Positions 1 to 10,037 of a stretch of DNA of 64,000 nucleotides are shown here, one piece after another. Source of the stretch: Pythium myriotylum (lineage: Eukaryota > Oomycota > Peronosporomycetes > Pythiales > Pythiaceae); NCBI GenBank assembly GCA_023091665.1, contig JALJCQ010000026.1:1798001-1862000 (forward strand), given 5' to 3'. The notes under the pieces are model-generated. The model was not told where the DNA came from. It did no database searches and saw only the letters and a list, made by a program, of their open reading frames with translations. Numbering within the stretch: position 1 is the first letter of the stretch; each line of letters begins with the position of its first letter. The position numbers were made by a program, and so were the translations under genes.

Positions 1-331
1 TGCACCTGTTCGAGTACGTCTCCTCGTCCGTGCCGCACACAGGGTTGTAGTCCTTCGGACAGGCCGTGTTGCAGAACGGGTTCGGATCCAAAGTGCAAGG
101 TCCTTCGAACAGTTCCGTGAGCGGCGGCAGTTTGAGCGTGATCGCACGACACACGGCGTTGTTGAAGACGCACTCGTTGGCGTACGTCTTGCCGTCGCTG
201 CCGCAAATGGGCTCGTAGTCGGTGAGGCACTTGGTCGTCTGGCTGCAGTCCGGAGTGGACGCGGCGGCGGCGGCGATGCCGGCGATACCAGCGAGCAGAG
301 CGAGAGGAGCGAGGGAGGCGCAGATCTTCAT
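1..331 (-). CDS. Kazal-type protease inhibitor, cut by the window edge
   Basis: The N-terminal 110 codons of a secreted serine-protease inhibitor are present; the rest lies beyond base 1. The ATG is at 331-329. It is followed by a hydrophobic, Ala-rich signal peptide, one full Kazal domain ([16 protein letters not shown], then Cys spacing as in the family) and the start of a second ([16 protein letters not shown]). It most resembles the gene at 4361-5245, sharing the Kazal 1 core and the FNNAVC and DPNPFC segments, so the two are probably recent duplicates. A strong initiator motif lies 11 bases upstream on the same strand. Kazal proteins bind serine proteases in a substrate-like way; secretion to the apoplast or medium is inferred. 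Confidence 0.85.
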   Translation of the reverse strand, partial: MKICASLAPLALLAGIAGIAAAAASTPDCSQTTKCLTDYEPICGSDGKTYANECVFNNAVCRAITLKLPPLTELFEGPCTLDPNPFCNTACPKDYNPVCGTDEETYSNRC

Positions 332-341
332 GGAGCTTGTC

Positions 342-357
342 AAATTCGAGAATGAGC
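342..357 (-). promoter_or_regulatory. Oomycete initiator element for the edge Kazal gene
   Basis: On the minus strand this reads GCTCATTCTCGAATTT, a near-exact match to the oomycete initiator consensus. It lies 11 nt before the ATG at 331, so the 5' leader would be very short. Confidence 0.7.
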
Positions 358-1655
358 TCGATGGAATCGGAGGCTGGCTGACCTCGACCGTGCAGTCCCG
401 ACGAGAGCAACGTGTCGCGGTCGGTTGAACATCGGCGACGTGGGTCCCAGGGATGCGAGAGCTCCTTCAGAGGATTCTGGATGAATTGAGATGAATGAGA
501 TCGCCTTAGTTTAGGTCCCAGACGCGCGCAAATCTCGTCGTGCTTTCCTCGGTTTGCAGCTGTCTGTCGTGCGTTGGACATCGGCAGCGGCAGGTGCTTC
601 TCCGAAACGCATTCGCGCTCGAGCTTCTCAGCTAAGATTTTCACGTGATGTGGATGGAGTTCCAACCTACCTACCGTCCGGTTCGCATAGCCGGAATGTG
701 TGCCGCTGGTGTGTGATTCTAGTGCCGTGATTTCACGATAGCAAATGCACGATGGGGATGCTTCGTTGGGAGCCGTGGGTGCTCGTGTCGCGCAAGAAGC
801 CACACAAGACGGGAAGAGAGAGAAAGAAAGAAAGAAAGAAATCCATCTCTTCAACCGCGCGTGGCCATTGGCGATCGCGATTCATCTAAGAGGCGATATA
901 TAACAAGTCGCCCACTCCCGTGTTTACTACTACGTACTTACTACGTGCTGCATTCATAGTACCGGCTCTAGGATCCAAACAGTGTTCTGCCGTGCGATGC
1001 GATACACGACTTGGGTTGGGTATTCCAGAGTCGGGGATTGGCCCATCTCACTACTGATTTGGGTCCGACCTCTCGCAGCATGATGGAGCGATACGCGTAC
1101 CGGTACCGCTTGTGGAGAATCCAGTGTCCAGCGAGTGTGTGTCACTTGGGTTCATCGAGTGATGTCTGAGTGACATAGTGCGAGTGCAGTATGGCGCTCA
1201 TATCACCTGTGAGAAAGCTCGACGATACCGTACCTGACGCTGAGTTCGGAGCCTCGTTGCGCGAGACCATGGAGAACAAATCTGGTGATGATTTTCTTTC
1301 TTCTCTCTCTAGTTCATCGAGTGATACTGGTTTGACAAAATTTTGGATCGAGACACCCACGCGATGGTTCGGGCCGTCACCCACAAGAACGGAGGACATG
1401 CTCGGCTGGGCAGTACATGTATTCTGCATGTCGCAAACATCCAAGATGCTGTACGGCACTGTACAGTATGTCATTCATTCGCACTGTACAGTATGCCATT
1501 CATTTCGACCAAAAGCAACGTTGTGGCAGGAGAGCCAGCAGAGCCAGGAGTATCCGCTAGTGCAGCACCTGGCACACTCAACGACCACGTCCCTTGACCT
1601 CTAAGGGGACCGCCAAGGCCGCATATGGCCCGCTCGAAGGCCACTTGCCCAGACC

Positions 1656-1671
1656 TCTCATTCTCTAATTT
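1656..1671 (+). promoter_or_regulatory. Oomycete initiator element
   Basis: TCTCATTCTCTAATTT matches the oomycete initiator consensus and lies 60 nt before the ATG of the Kazal gene at 1732. It supports that ATG as the start. Confidence 0.65.
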
Positions 1672-1731
1672 GCTTCTCCACCGCCAAGCAGCCCAGCCAG
1701 CAACGAACGCGCAACATCAAAAGCCAAGAAA

Positions 1732-2298
1732 ATGAAGATCTCCGCTACTCTCGCTTTCCTCGGTCTCGCTGCGATCGCTTCCAACCACGTCGCGACCGCT
1801 TCCGATTGCTCGTTCGCCTGCATCGATAACTACGACCCTGTCTGTGCCTCAGACGGCATCACCTACTCGAACCTGTGCTACTTCAACCTCTACAAGTGCT
1901 CCGCCAACGACCCGTCGCTGACCGTGGTCTCGGAAGGAGAGTGTGGCTCGTCGCGCTCGCTGCGTGCTCAGGGCTGCACGAAAGCGTGCACCAAGATCTA
2001 CGATCCAGTCTGTGGCTCGGATGGCACGACGTACGGCAACCCATGTGAGTTCGACATCGCCAAGTGCTTGAACCCGCTTTTGACCAAGGTGTCCGATGGG
2101 GAGTGCCCAAAGCGCTCGCTCAAGTGCGGACCAACGTTCTGTACGGCCGACTACGCTCCCGTGTGTGGCTCGGATGGCAAGACGTACTCGAACCTGTGTT
2201 GGCTCCAGGCGGCGCAGTGCCAGAACCCTTCGCTCACGGTCGTGAGCGACGGAGAATGCCCGGGATACTCGATCGACAGCGTCCCGTACAAGAAGTAG
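1732..2298 (+). CDS. Secreted three-domain Kazal protease inhibitor
   Basis: 188 residues. Residues 1 to about 23 form a signal peptide (MKISATLAFLGLAAIASNHV), followed by three Kazal domains. Each has the C-x-x-P-V-C-(G/A)-S-D-G-x-T-Y core and six cysteines. Reading the second residue after Cys2 as P1, the three reactive sites are Asp, Lys and Ala. P1 Asp is the type reported for the Phytophthora EPI1/EPI10 inhibitors of plant subtilases; P1 Lys would suit trypsin-like targets. Short Arg/Ser linkers separate the domains, and there is no membrane anchor. The ATG has a good context (AAAATGA) behind an initiator. The closest neighbour in kind is the gene at 3283, in the same orientation. Function is known for the family; the targets are inferred. 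Confidence 0.93.
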   Translation: MKISATLAFLGLAAIASNHVATASDCSFACIDNYDPVCASDGITYSNLCYFNLYKCSANDPSLTVVSEGECGSSRSLRAQGCTKACTKIYDPVCGSDGTTYGNPCEFDIAKCLNPLLTKVSDGECPKRSLKCGPTFCTADYAPVCGSDGKTYSNLCWLQAAQCQNPSLTVVSDGECPGYSIDSVPYKK

Positions 2299-3282
2299 CG
2301 AGCCAACCGGACCCACGCGCCGGCGCTCGTCATAGCCTCCGATTGTGTCAGACATTCATTTCATCCTCCTGCATATCGTAGTAGCGTCAGGTACTAAGGG
2401 GCTTCAAATGAAAACACCTGACTGTTCTTCAGCTGTTGCATTGACAATGACGTCAACACTATCAAACGTAGAGTGACTGTTTGCGTTATGTTGGATTCAC
2501 CGAGGCGATTGGGTCTGTGGAGCGAGACAGTCCCTGGATGTCTGCAACGACTGTGTGTGCTGGGAGTTCGGATCTGCCGAGGCGCATAAGGAACCACTCT
2601 CAAATGATTGCGAGGAATTCCGTGTCCCCAATCCTCTCCAACGTCAGTAGTTTATTTTCCGTGTCACTACTATCCAAGTACCATAGGATCGTAGAACGGA
2701 TCTCAACAACATATCAGACTGAGTAACTCACAATACTACTGATGTGGGAGACATATTCTGCTGCCTACTAGGACAAGAGGCGAAAAGCGAAAAGCGAACC
2801 CACCAAGACATCAGACTGATTCACGGCCACCTCTCTGATATCTTAACGAACTTCAATCGCAACCGCTCGGAATGTCGTTGTACTGTATGGTGCTCACAAA
2901 AAGTTCGAAATCGTCTTCCACCGTATTCTGTACCATACTGAACCTCCTCAGCATAGAAACCCCCAGTACTCCAGCTCGCACATTAGCCATCCCAATAGTG
3001 AGGAGGAAGCCACGGGATGAGTTGGGTCCACTTTTTATCCCTCGCATTTCTCTCTCTCCACAATAGCAACCGGAAAAAAGCACCCATGCACCCAAGCTTT
3101 CACCCACAATACACGTTGCCACACTTCAGTTGGACTCCTCCACATGTCGCAAACATGCAAACATCATGGCGGGACTTCATGATCCACGGAATTGCAAGAC
3201 ACACACGTGCCCTTCGTAACGCCTCATTCTCGCATTGACTGCTCCACTAGCAAGCGCGATCTCCTCCAACCCCCCACTCAAG
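2299..3282. other. Intergenic, no supported gene
   Basis: Spacer between two co-directional Kazal genes. I see no reading frame with family features. An initiator-like element sits near its end. Confidence 0.55.
3222..3237 (+). promoter_or_regulatory. Oomycete initiator element
   Basis: CCTCATTCTCGCATTG lies 45 nt before the ATG at 3283. It argues against any upstream start, because a start at 3235 would fall inside the initiator and would be TTG. Confidence 0.6.
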
Positions 3283-3822
3283 ATGAAGATCTCCGCTGCA
3301 ATCGCTCTCGCCGGCCTCGCCGTACTTGGCAGCAACCACGTCGTCACTGCTGCAAACTGCGCACCCAACTGCAGCGACGTCTACAAGCCGCTCTGTGCCT
3401 CGGACGGGAACACGTACACGAACCAGTGCTTCTTCGACTACCAGAAGTGCTCGAAGAACGACACGTCGCTGACGGTGGTCTCGCAAGGAGAGTGCGGCTC
3501 ATTCCGTGTGAGTGTGGGAGGCTGTGAGCGTGGGTGCATCGATGTTTACAAGCCCGTCTGCGGCTCGGATGGTACTACGTACAAAAACGAATGTGAGCTC
3601 AACAACGCCAAGTGTAAGAATCCAAATCTCACCAAGGTCTCGGATGGCGAGTGTGTTTCGGTGTCAGCATGTGATCCAATTATTATCTGTACGCCGATTG
3701 GCCCACCCAAGCGAATCTGTGGTTCAGACGGGAACATTTACTCGAGCATGTGCCTGTTCCAGATCGCCCAGTGTGAGAACCCGTCGCTCACGATTGTGGC
3801 ATGCCCGAGAACTTCAAGCTAA
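3283..3822 (+). CDS. Secreted three-domain Kazal protease inhibitor, third domain divergent
   Basis: 179 residues. The signal peptide (MKISAAIALAGLAVLGSNHV) is almost that of the 1732 gene, so they are tandem duplicates. Domains 1 and 2 are regular Kazal domains and both have P1 Asp (NCSDVYKPLC and GCIDVYKPVC). Domain 3 has lengthened spacing between Cys2 and the CGSDG core (CTPIGPPKRICGSDG) and Pro in the P1 region, so it may not inhibit. The start at 3283 was chosen because of the signal peptide and the preceding initiator. AATAAA at 3937-3942 is a possible polyadenylation signal, though it is 115 nt downstream. Role: secreted protease inhibitor, probably against subtilisin-like enzymes (inference from P1 Asp). 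Confidence 0.92.
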   Translation: MKISAAIALAGLAVLGSNHVVTAANCAPNCSDVYKPLCASDGNTYTNQCFFDYQKCSKNDTSLTVVSQGECGSFRVSVGGCERGCIDVYKPVCGSDGTTYKNECELNNAKCKNPNLTKVSDGECVSVSACDPIIICTPIGPPKRICGSDGNIYSSMCLFQIAQCENPSLTIVACPRTSS

Positions 3823-4360
3823 CTGCATCCACGCTGCGAGCTAAACGGTCTTTTCGAGATCGTTGAGTTTGCTTCTTCAATATAAGCCCTACCGCTCGTC
3901 AACGTCCGTTGCGCTTAGTTTTGCAACACTTTGTTGAATAAAAGCCACTGCTACTCACTTCCGCCATTTGCATATTCAACGTTCTCAGTGACCTGGTTTT
4001 TGCTATTGTGTGAGGTGACGAAGGACTGAAGTTGGCAGGGTACCCAGAGAATCCGAAGGAAGGCGGGTTGGCTTCGTCATTGCTCAACGCACCAAAGGCT
4101 AACCGCACGTGGCCGTTATTTTCACAGCAGCTAGATCGTGTGCGGGAGCAAAATGTGCCGTACCAAATTATCGAAAATCTTGTCCATTGAGGAAATGGCA
4201 CCAACTAATGAGGATCTGACATCCGCAACAAGCTGTTTGTGAAGGAAACCGAATGACCTCATTTGATTATTTGAGATGGGTAGGCAAATTGACTATAAAA
4301 GGTTAATGCAGGAAATGGCCTACCTAGACATCACACTTCAACGCGATGCATCCCTGTGCA
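3823..4360. other. Convergent intergenic region, no gene
   Basis: This lies between the 3' ends of the Kazal genes at 3283 (+) and 4361 (-). Apart from AATAAA at 3937-3942 I see no structured feature. Confidence 0.55.
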
Positions 4361-5245
4361 TTAGGCACGCTTGGTGCACTTGGCGACTGGTGGGCACGGC
4401 GATGTGACACACTGAACCTGCTGAAGCGAACAGACCTCATCAGCGGCGCATCGCTTGGGGTCACACACATCCGCGCAGTACGCTTTGCCCGTTGCGTCGT
4501 CGACCTTGCACTCGCTGAATTGTCTGCAGCTGACCGCAGCACAGGCAGATGCAGAGTCGATTTCACATGGTCCGTCGTGAGCGACTGTCAATGTCAGATT
4601 CACACACGCGGCGTTCGTGAGAAGGCACTTGTTGTTGTACGTCTTGCCGTCGGAGCCGCAGACCTGGAGGAAAATCTTGGGACATCCCTTCACACATCCG
4701 CATTCGCCGTCGTAAGCCTTCGACAGCTTCAGCCCGGGGTTCTTGCAGCACGCGGCTTCCATCTCACACGCATTCGAATAGGTCACGTTGTTCGATCCGC
4801 ACACAGGCTTGTAAATCTCCGGGCAGGCGTCACGGCATGCCGGCTTCGTCGGCTGGGGTGTTGGCTTACACTCGCCTTCGTAGGCCACCTCCAGCAGCAG
4901 GTTCTTACACTTGGCAGCACGGAGCGTGCAGCTGTTGCCGTACGTCTTGCCATCGGTGCCGCACACAGGCTTGTAGATCTTCGTGCACCCGGTGCTGCAG
5001 AACGGGTTCGGATCCATAGTGCATGGCCCTTCGAAGAGCTTCGTGAGTGGTGGCGTCTTCTGCGCGATCGCGAGGCACACGGCGTTGTTGAAGACGCATT
5101 CGTTGGCGTAGGTCTTGCCGTCGCTACCGCAGATGGGCTCGTAGTCCATGAGACACTTGAACTTGCGGCTGCAATCCGGGGTTGTGGCAGCGGCTGCAAG
5201 GCCGAGAAGGAGCGTGAGAGAGATGATTGAGCTTGGGAACTTCAT
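4361..5245 (-). CDS. Secreted four-domain Kazal inhibitor with C-terminal Cys-rich module
   Basis: 294 residues, ATG at 5245. Signal peptide at about 1-21, then four Kazal domains (about 24-76, 77-125, 130-180 and 181-226). By position after Cys2 the P1 residues are Met, Lys, Glu and Lys. Domain 3 has CGSNNVTY in place of CGSDGxTY. A C-terminal module of about 65 residues follows ([28 protein letters not shown]). It recurs in the gene at 11247 and in the decayed copy at 7390-8214, so it is a family-specific tail and not a Kazal domain. There is no GPI-type tail here. The upstream in-frame extension to 5371 has no signal peptide and runs through the initiator, so the ATG at 5245 is preferred. 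Role: secreted multi-headed protease inhibitor. Confidence 0.92.
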   Translation of the reverse strand: MKFPSSIISLTLLLGLAAAATTPDCSRKFKCLMDYEPICGSDGKTYANECVFNNAVCLAIAQKTPPLTKLFEGPCTMDPNPFCSTGCTKIYKPVCGTDGKTYGNSCTLRAAKCKNLLLEVAYEGECKPTPQPTKPACRDACPEIYKPVCGSNNVTYSNACEMEAACCKNPGLKLSKAYDGECGCVKGCPKIFLQVCGSDGKTYNNKCLLTNAACVNLTLTVAHDGPCEIDSASACAAVSCRQFSECKVDDATGKAYCADVCDPKRCAADEVCSLQQVQCVTSPCPPVAKCTKRA

Positions 5246-6175
5246 GGTTGAGACTTGGTAAATTGGAGAATGAGCTTCAGGACTGCGCGCTTGCGAGTGG
5301 ATGGCCAGGAGACCAACCATCGACGGCGGAGATTGAAGTTCGGGGCCGTGGAGCCAACACAAGGTAGTCATTAGAAATGTTTAATTGAGAAGTTTGTATG
5401 TTAGCATACCAGCTTTTGGTAACTCATGCATTCCTATCTCGGCTGTCGCGTCGCATAGATGTTGAGGAAGCGCTTCGTCCCATGTTTGGGTCCCGCAGTC
5501 ATCACGCTCGCGTTACATGCGACGTGTCGCCGTGTTTATTTAATTGTTTGAAGATTCACTCGCCGAGGCTCGTCGTCTTGAGGGCGCGTGGCGATCTTCC
5601 CTGGCCCGGCACGGCCGGAAACGCAGACGCAGGAAAGGATCCAACAGTCACCATAGTGGGACGAGCGAGAGATTCGCGTATCCAGGCCTGTCGACGAACA
5701 CGCATAAACACGGCAACGGGTTGTCTCGTCACACTCGTGTACGGAAGTTACTGGTGCTGCATGCCGGTTGGCGGTGTCTGTAGACGGACGAAGGATGTGA
5801 GAGAGTGGGACCAGTTCCGCTGACTGGAGCTTGCACGCAAGACCATGCGCAAGCGGTGAGATAAACACTGACGACCGCGCAGGTGACGGTGCTTGAACCC
5901 AATCGCTGGCGGAGGAAAGATTCGCGACGGGTCGTAAGGGCAGTACGCGACTGGGTAACATACAGCTTGCGATTGCAGCGACGCGCGACGATCGCTAATC
6001 ACCCTGGTCGATGAAGAAAAATTCTCTCATGTCGCGACTGCACACCACGAGGCAATAGTCTAGTTGTGGCGTTCTTTCTGCGCGCTGAAGTCCACGGAAG
6101 TCGGAGCGAAAGCATGATCTATATAAAATGATTTAGATCCGAGTCGATGAGTACATCAGCTTTGCTATTGGGATC
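5246..6175. other. Intergenic, no supported gene
   Basis: This is the upstream region of the 4361-5245 gene and the 3' side of the 6176-6760 gene. It is GC-balanced and its overlapping frames show no recognisable protein motif. An ATATAAAA string at 6118-6127 has no gene close by in the right orientation. Confidence 0.5.
5260..5275 (-). promoter_or_regulatory. Oomycete initiator element
   Basis: On the minus strand GCTCATTCTCCAATTT is an exact match to the oomycete initiator consensus. It lies 14 nt before the ATG at 5245. Confidence 0.75.
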
Positions 6176-6760
6176 TCAAACCGTCCGGAACGCCAGGCTG
6201 CATGGTCCTTCGTGGGCCACCGTGAGCGACGAGTTTTCGCAAGCGGCGTTTGCCAGTAAACACTTGTTGTCGTACGTGCGACCGTCCGAGCCGCAGACTT
6301 GCTGCACAATTTTGGCGCAGCCTTTGACACACTCGCACTGGCCGTCATGAGTTTTCACGAGGTCAAGCGCCGGGTTCTTGCACGCTGTCATCTTCAGGAA
6401 GCATTCGTTGCTGTAGGTCGTTCCGTCCGATCCGCACACGGGCCGGTAGAGCAGCGGACACGCGACACCGCATGATGTGGGCTTCGATGACGGTGTTGGC
6501 GTCGGCGTTGGGGTTGGTACTGTTGTTGGCGCAGGCGCCGTGCATTCGCCCTTGTAGGCGAGCGTCGGTGTCGATGAGTTGTTCTTGATTGCGTCGCACG
6601 CAGCGCGATCGAGCTCGCACTCGTTCGAGTAGGTCTTCCCGTCCGAGCCGCACACGGGGTCGTAGTCTGCGAGGCACTCAAACTGCTGACTGCAGTCCGG
6701 CTTGGCGGCGGTGGCAGCGAGAAGCACCGCGAGCGCGAGCAGAGATGCGTGGAACTTCAT
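6176..6760 (-). CDS. Secreted three-domain Kazal protease inhibitor with Pro/Thr linker
   Basis: 194 residues, ATG at 6760. Signal peptide MKFHASLLALAVLLAATAA; Kazal 1 ([16 protein letters not shown]); a Pro/Thr linker of alternating PT units; Kazal 2 (CPLLYRPVCGSDGTTY) and Kazal 3 (CAKIVQQVCGSDGRTY). P1 residues by position are Ala, Leu and Lys. Kazal 3 matches the fourth domain of the 4361 gene closely (KCLLxNAAC, TVAHxGPC), showing domain-level relatedness. It lacks the C-terminal Cys-rich module found in its relatives. An initiator lies 10 nt upstream. Likely an extracellular inhibitor; targets unknown. Confidence 0.92.
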   Translation of the reverse strand: MKFHASLLALAVLLAATAAKPDCSQQFECLADYDPVCGSDGKTYSNECELDRAACDAIKNNSSTPTLAYKGECTAPAPTTVPTPTPTPTPSSKPTSCGVACPLLYRPVCGSDGTTYSNECFLKMTACKNPALDLVKTHDGQCECVKGCAKIVQQVCGSDGRTYDNKCLLANAACENSSLTVAHEGPCSLAFRTV

Positions 6761-7389
6761 GAGAACTCGGTGATTGAGAAGTGAGCCCGTGGGACAGGAA
6801 TCCACTCGGAAGGTTGAAGCTACGTGTGTCGAGTCGTCTTACGGTACACGACTGGTACGATGGGGTACGTGTGGTGGGTTCCACGGCGGGACGTTCTGGG
6901 TGTTGCCACGTCGCATGGCATGCTTGTTGTCGCGTCGTTGGAGACCTCAAAATTTCATACTGGGCAACTATGCTGGGGAACCTCCAGCGCAACCAAGTAG
7001 TACCGTATTACTCTCGGCATCCATCAACGGAGAATTTCTCTCTCAAGACGAAACTCGACCAACAGTGTCTGAGCCACGGGTGTGGACTTGCACAAACCCT
7101 AGCGGGGCTTTGAGGATGAGTGTAATGGAAGTGGATGCCACCGTTTTAGGCGCGCGTGAATTGGAATGTGTGGCGTCGGTTCTTCCGTCCACAAAAGCCA
7201 ACGACCACAGAGATTCGCAACAACAGCATAGACCACACGGGACATTTTTCGGTAGAGACAACGACAATGATCACTTCCCGTGTAACGATTATGTGGGGCG
7301 CACAGACGTTCGCCCACGACGAAGGATGAGTTCCCTTCAAGGATTGTGCCTACTTCACGGGAAGGCCTTATCCTCCACGCGATCTTGGT
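6761..7389. other. Intergenic, no supported gene
   Basis: Region between the initiator of the 6176-6760 gene and the 3' end of the decayed Kazal copy. I see no gene. Confidence 0.5.
6771..6786 (-). promoter_or_regulatory. Oomycete initiator element
   Basis: On the minus strand GCTCACTTCTCAATCA fits the initiator consensus. It lies 10 nt before the ATG at 6760. Confidence 0.65.
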
Positions 7390-8214
7390 GCATGTCGCAA
7401 TAGACGAGCAGGGCAAAGTCTTGCAATGCACATCTCGGAGCGAGCAGATCTCATCGGCTGCGCACCGGTCCGGGTCGCAGACGTCAGTACCGTAGGCCGT
7501 GCTCGTATTCGCATCGAATTTACACACTATGGGCAGCGCGCAGTCGCGCGTGGCGTGGCTTTGTTGTAGGCGCCATCGTGCGCTGTTTTTAGCTGCATCG
7601 CTGGACTCTAGCAGACCGGATGCTTTAAAGACACACGTTGCCGTAGGTGGGGCCATCTGAGTCATAGGCTTGATCGAGGATCATAGGGCAGCCATCTCTG
7701 CACTATTGCGGCGTGGGCCTTGGTGTCACCTGTAATGGTGAGCCTGTTGAGACTGAGTCGGCAGTGGCGAATTGCAGAATGGCATTTAGGCAGAGTGGAA
7801 AATATAGAAAACATGCACGGGCTCTGGGCTAACACCATGAACCCCCTCCCCTTCCTGTACTGAGTAAAGGATGCCACTTGAACGTGAACTCGCCGCACGG
7901 ATGCGGCTGGGTGATCGTGTAGCACGAGTGCGTGCGGCTAGATGATCGGACTAGCCATTGGAGACGGCAGATTATTAAAACCGTCTTGGGGGTGCGTTAC
8001 ATGCGCCGTCAAAGAGCGTTATTGGAGAAGGCTTGCCTTGACTCTCGAAGAGACACGCAGCTCGGTCCAATGCGCACTGGTTGGCGTACGTGACGCCGTT
8101 GGAGCCGCAGACGGGGGAGTTTGTGCCCGGACATGAGGCTTGGAGATCGCAGTCTGTGGCGGCAGCGGTCACCGCTATGAGCAGAGAAGTGGGGTAGAGG
8201 AATGAGAGCTTCAT
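7390..8214 (-). pseudogene. Decayed Kazal inhibitor gene
   Basis: The 5' end is intact: ATG at 8214, a signal peptide, and one Kazal domain close to domain 1 of the 11247 gene ([13 protein letters not shown] shared). The frame stops at 7975 right after PPRRF, where the 11247 gene continues PNRFC into Kazal 2. Downstream, relics continue in other frames. A SDGPTYGNVCL Kazal core lies near 7625-7660 and is followed at once by a stop. In another frame near 7390-7520 is the C-terminal module ([20 protein letters not shown]). So it is a multi-domain gene of the 4361/11247 type with frameshifts and probable deletions. The 79-residue N-terminal piece could still be expressed as a one-domain inhibitor, since an initiator remains. 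Confidence 0.8.
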
Positions 8215-8215
8215 C

Positions 8216-8233
8216 GGGTTTGAGAATGAGAGG
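8216..8233 (-). promoter_or_regulatory. Initiator-like element of the decayed Kazal copy
   Basis: On the minus strand TCTCATTCTCAAACCC lies directly before the ATG at 8214. A second match (CACTCACTCTCCAATTC) is near 8323-8340. The remnant may therefore still be transcribed. Confidence 0.5.
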
Positions 8234-8574
8234 AAGGAGGAGGGGCTCTCGAGTGCAGGTACAACTGATGCTCGTACAACTGAGACCGTGAGGACGAGAG
8301 ATGGCTTGAGTGAGGAACTGGAGGAGAATTGGAGAGTGAGTGGCTTCAAATGACGTATCTACGCAGTGGCAGAATCCCAGGTGTCGATGGGTCGTAGCTG
8401 AGTGTTGTCGGTGTCGGGGAGCGTTGCACCGCCCATACCAGCCGCATCCCGTTGACAGTGGCAAGGAGAAGTGTGGTTGTTGCGCACTATCTGACTGGAT
8501 GATGAATGCCAACCAAACCCAGCCCTGTCTGTGAAACTGCAGCATAAACTACTTGTCTGCTGTCTGCTACTTCC

Positions 8575-8632
8575 AAGACGAGTGTGAGGATCTTTAGGAT
8601 ACACTATTCCTCAAGATCCTCACACTCATCTT
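8575..8632. repeat. Inverted repeat, 20-bp arms
   Basis: Arms at 8575-8594 and 8613-8632 (AAGACGAGTGTGAGGATCTT against its complement) have one mismatch and an 18-nt loop. No T tract follows, and eukaryotic context makes a bacterial-type terminator irrelevant. Confidence 0.75.
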
Positions 8633-8655
8633 CGATGTACTAATTGCACTCAGTC

Positions 8656-8693
8656 GACTCCAACTTCATCTTCAGCATGATGAAGTTGGAGTC
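8656..8693. repeat. Inverted repeat, 15-bp perfect arms
   Basis: GACTCCAACTTCATC at 8656-8670 pairs with its complement at 8679-8693. Weaker pairing continues outward to about 8637-8713. The right side carries TCTATTGAG, also found in the dispersed repeat described elsewhere. Confidence 0.75.
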
Positions 8694-9376
8694 TATTGAG
8701 CGCAATCAATGTACTCAAATAATGTGGAAGCTGTAACTCAATTCGTTCTTGGAATCCTCAAGATCATAAATCAGGTATTGAACATACGCTCATCAAGATC
8801 ATCAAGTAGTGCCCTCAGGATAATCGCATCATCAGGGCCTGCATCGAAGACCCGTGTGAAGATCTTGAGGATTCGTGTATCCGAAAAAAGGTCATCGACA
8901 TAGCTCAGCTATCGTCTCGTTGACAACGGGAATTCAGCGACTGCGTGAATACATCTTTTGCTGGGGCTCACTCTACAATCCTCCTCTAATGCACGGTAGT
9001 CCACAGGACATGGTGGGGCGAGACCTCGTGGCCTCGAGTTTTATTCTCTAGCCGTATCCTCTTAGCCGCCCCTCCGACCTCGGATATTGTCAGGTGGCTC
9101 TCGTCCTCTGAGGGCGAGAGCTTGGATGAGAAATATGCCAGAATATCCCAGTACTGTCCATTCCCAACTTGCACGTCCACTTAGCGCAAGTTCGACGTCC
9201 CCTTGATGCAGAAAAACGTCTGGCACGCTTTCCGAGACATGCGGTTTGAATCCGTACTGAAGTATCTTAAAGCCGACGATTTCATTCGGCGGATGGATCG
9301 AGTGTACCGAAAGCACTGTTGTCGCCGCGATATGCTCGAACATGTGCGCCGTCTCGCTATTTTTTTCTAACGATGT

Positions 9377-9425
9377 AATGAAGTCTATTGAGTTAAACTG
9401 GGGTGGGCCTGACGAATCCTGTTAG
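9377..9425 (+). repeat. Dispersed repeat copy 1
   Basis: AATGAAGTCTATTGAGTT followed by GAATCCTGTTAG. The same pattern is at 19577-19618, 23061-23101 and, more diverged, 50864-50911. After this copy GAACGCGGTGGGG-like sequence also recurs near 23127. Confidence 0.6.
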
Positions 9426-9774
9426 TTCTCAACGCGGTGGGGTGGACAGACCACCGTGGACCCAGGTCGTGGGCAATCTAACCCTAGAGCAAGAAGTTCC
9501 AGTTCTGCCGCGTTAGCGACCCAACGTCCCCCGTTAGCAGCGATTCCACGAGGCATCGATGGTCTCGGAGTGCAATCTAGTCTCCTAGTCTGCTGAGTCT
9601 CCCGACGATGGCGAGGATAAAACAAAAGCATCGAACTCCAAGTTGACGACCGAAAACACGAAGACAACAGGACGAGATATAGCTAGATGACGGCAACAGG
9701 GACAAGAATGGGGCTCACGAGTGGTGAAACGATCCAAAATCCACAGATGCGATCCGAGCGAGGAATCAGACCGA

Positions 9775-9841
9775 TGGTATCAGATCCAGAAGCAATCGAT
9801 TACGGGACTCCCGTAATCGGCTGCTTCTGAATCTGATACCA
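9775..9841. repeat. Inverted repeat, about 32-bp arms
   Basis: TGGTATCAGATCCAGAAGCA begins the left arm and its complement ends the right arm. The arms differ at about three positions and the loop is only a few bases. Looks like a foldback or MITE-type structure. Confidence 0.75.
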
Positions 9842-9992
9842 CGACCTTCACTCAGCATCGAGTCATAATCTCCACTGTGTTGTAGTATTAGTGGGAGACC
9901 TTCATTCCGTCCACTCCACGCGTTTGCGTAATACTGATCCGTAGCTCCTCACAAGATCTTTTTCTTCTCGCCAGTCTCGATTGCACGGACGG

Positions 9993-10008
9993 TCTCACTT
10001 GTCAACTT
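9993..10008 (+). promoter_or_regulatory. Oomycete initiator element
   Basis: TCTCACTTGTCAACTT fits the initiator consensus and lies 29 nt before the ATG of the AKR at 10038. Confidence 0.6.
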
Positions 10009-10037
10009 GCGTTTTGTCTTCCTCATCTCGCTCCAAA

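Larger units (their letters stand above)
332..1731. other. Intergenic, no supported gene
   Basis: This is the divergent promoter region between the edge Kazal gene and the one at 1732. It holds a (GAAA)n run at about 820-841 and a tandem duplication of about 25 bp at 1457-1506 (CACTGTACAGTATG twice). The longest frame, 1191-1604, has no recognisable motif, and an antisense frame overlaps it, so I do not call it a gene. Confidence 0.6.
8215..10037. other. Gene-free region with foldback palindromes and a dispersed repeat
   Basis: 1.8 kb between the decayed Kazal copy and the AKR at 10038. It contains three inverted repeats (8575-8632, 8656-8693, 9775-9841), a copy of a dispersed repeat (9377-9425), and open but unrecognised stretches around 9060-9360 that may be worn transposon coding sequence. 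No gene is supported. Confidence 0.6.

Noticed and set aside
811..841. (GAAA)n run as a regulatory element
   Set aside because: A simple microsatellite; no evidence of function.
1191..1604. 137-codon plus-strand frame
   Set aside because: No motif, no initiator, overlapping antisense frame of similar length and a tandem duplication inside it; composition does not look like a gene.
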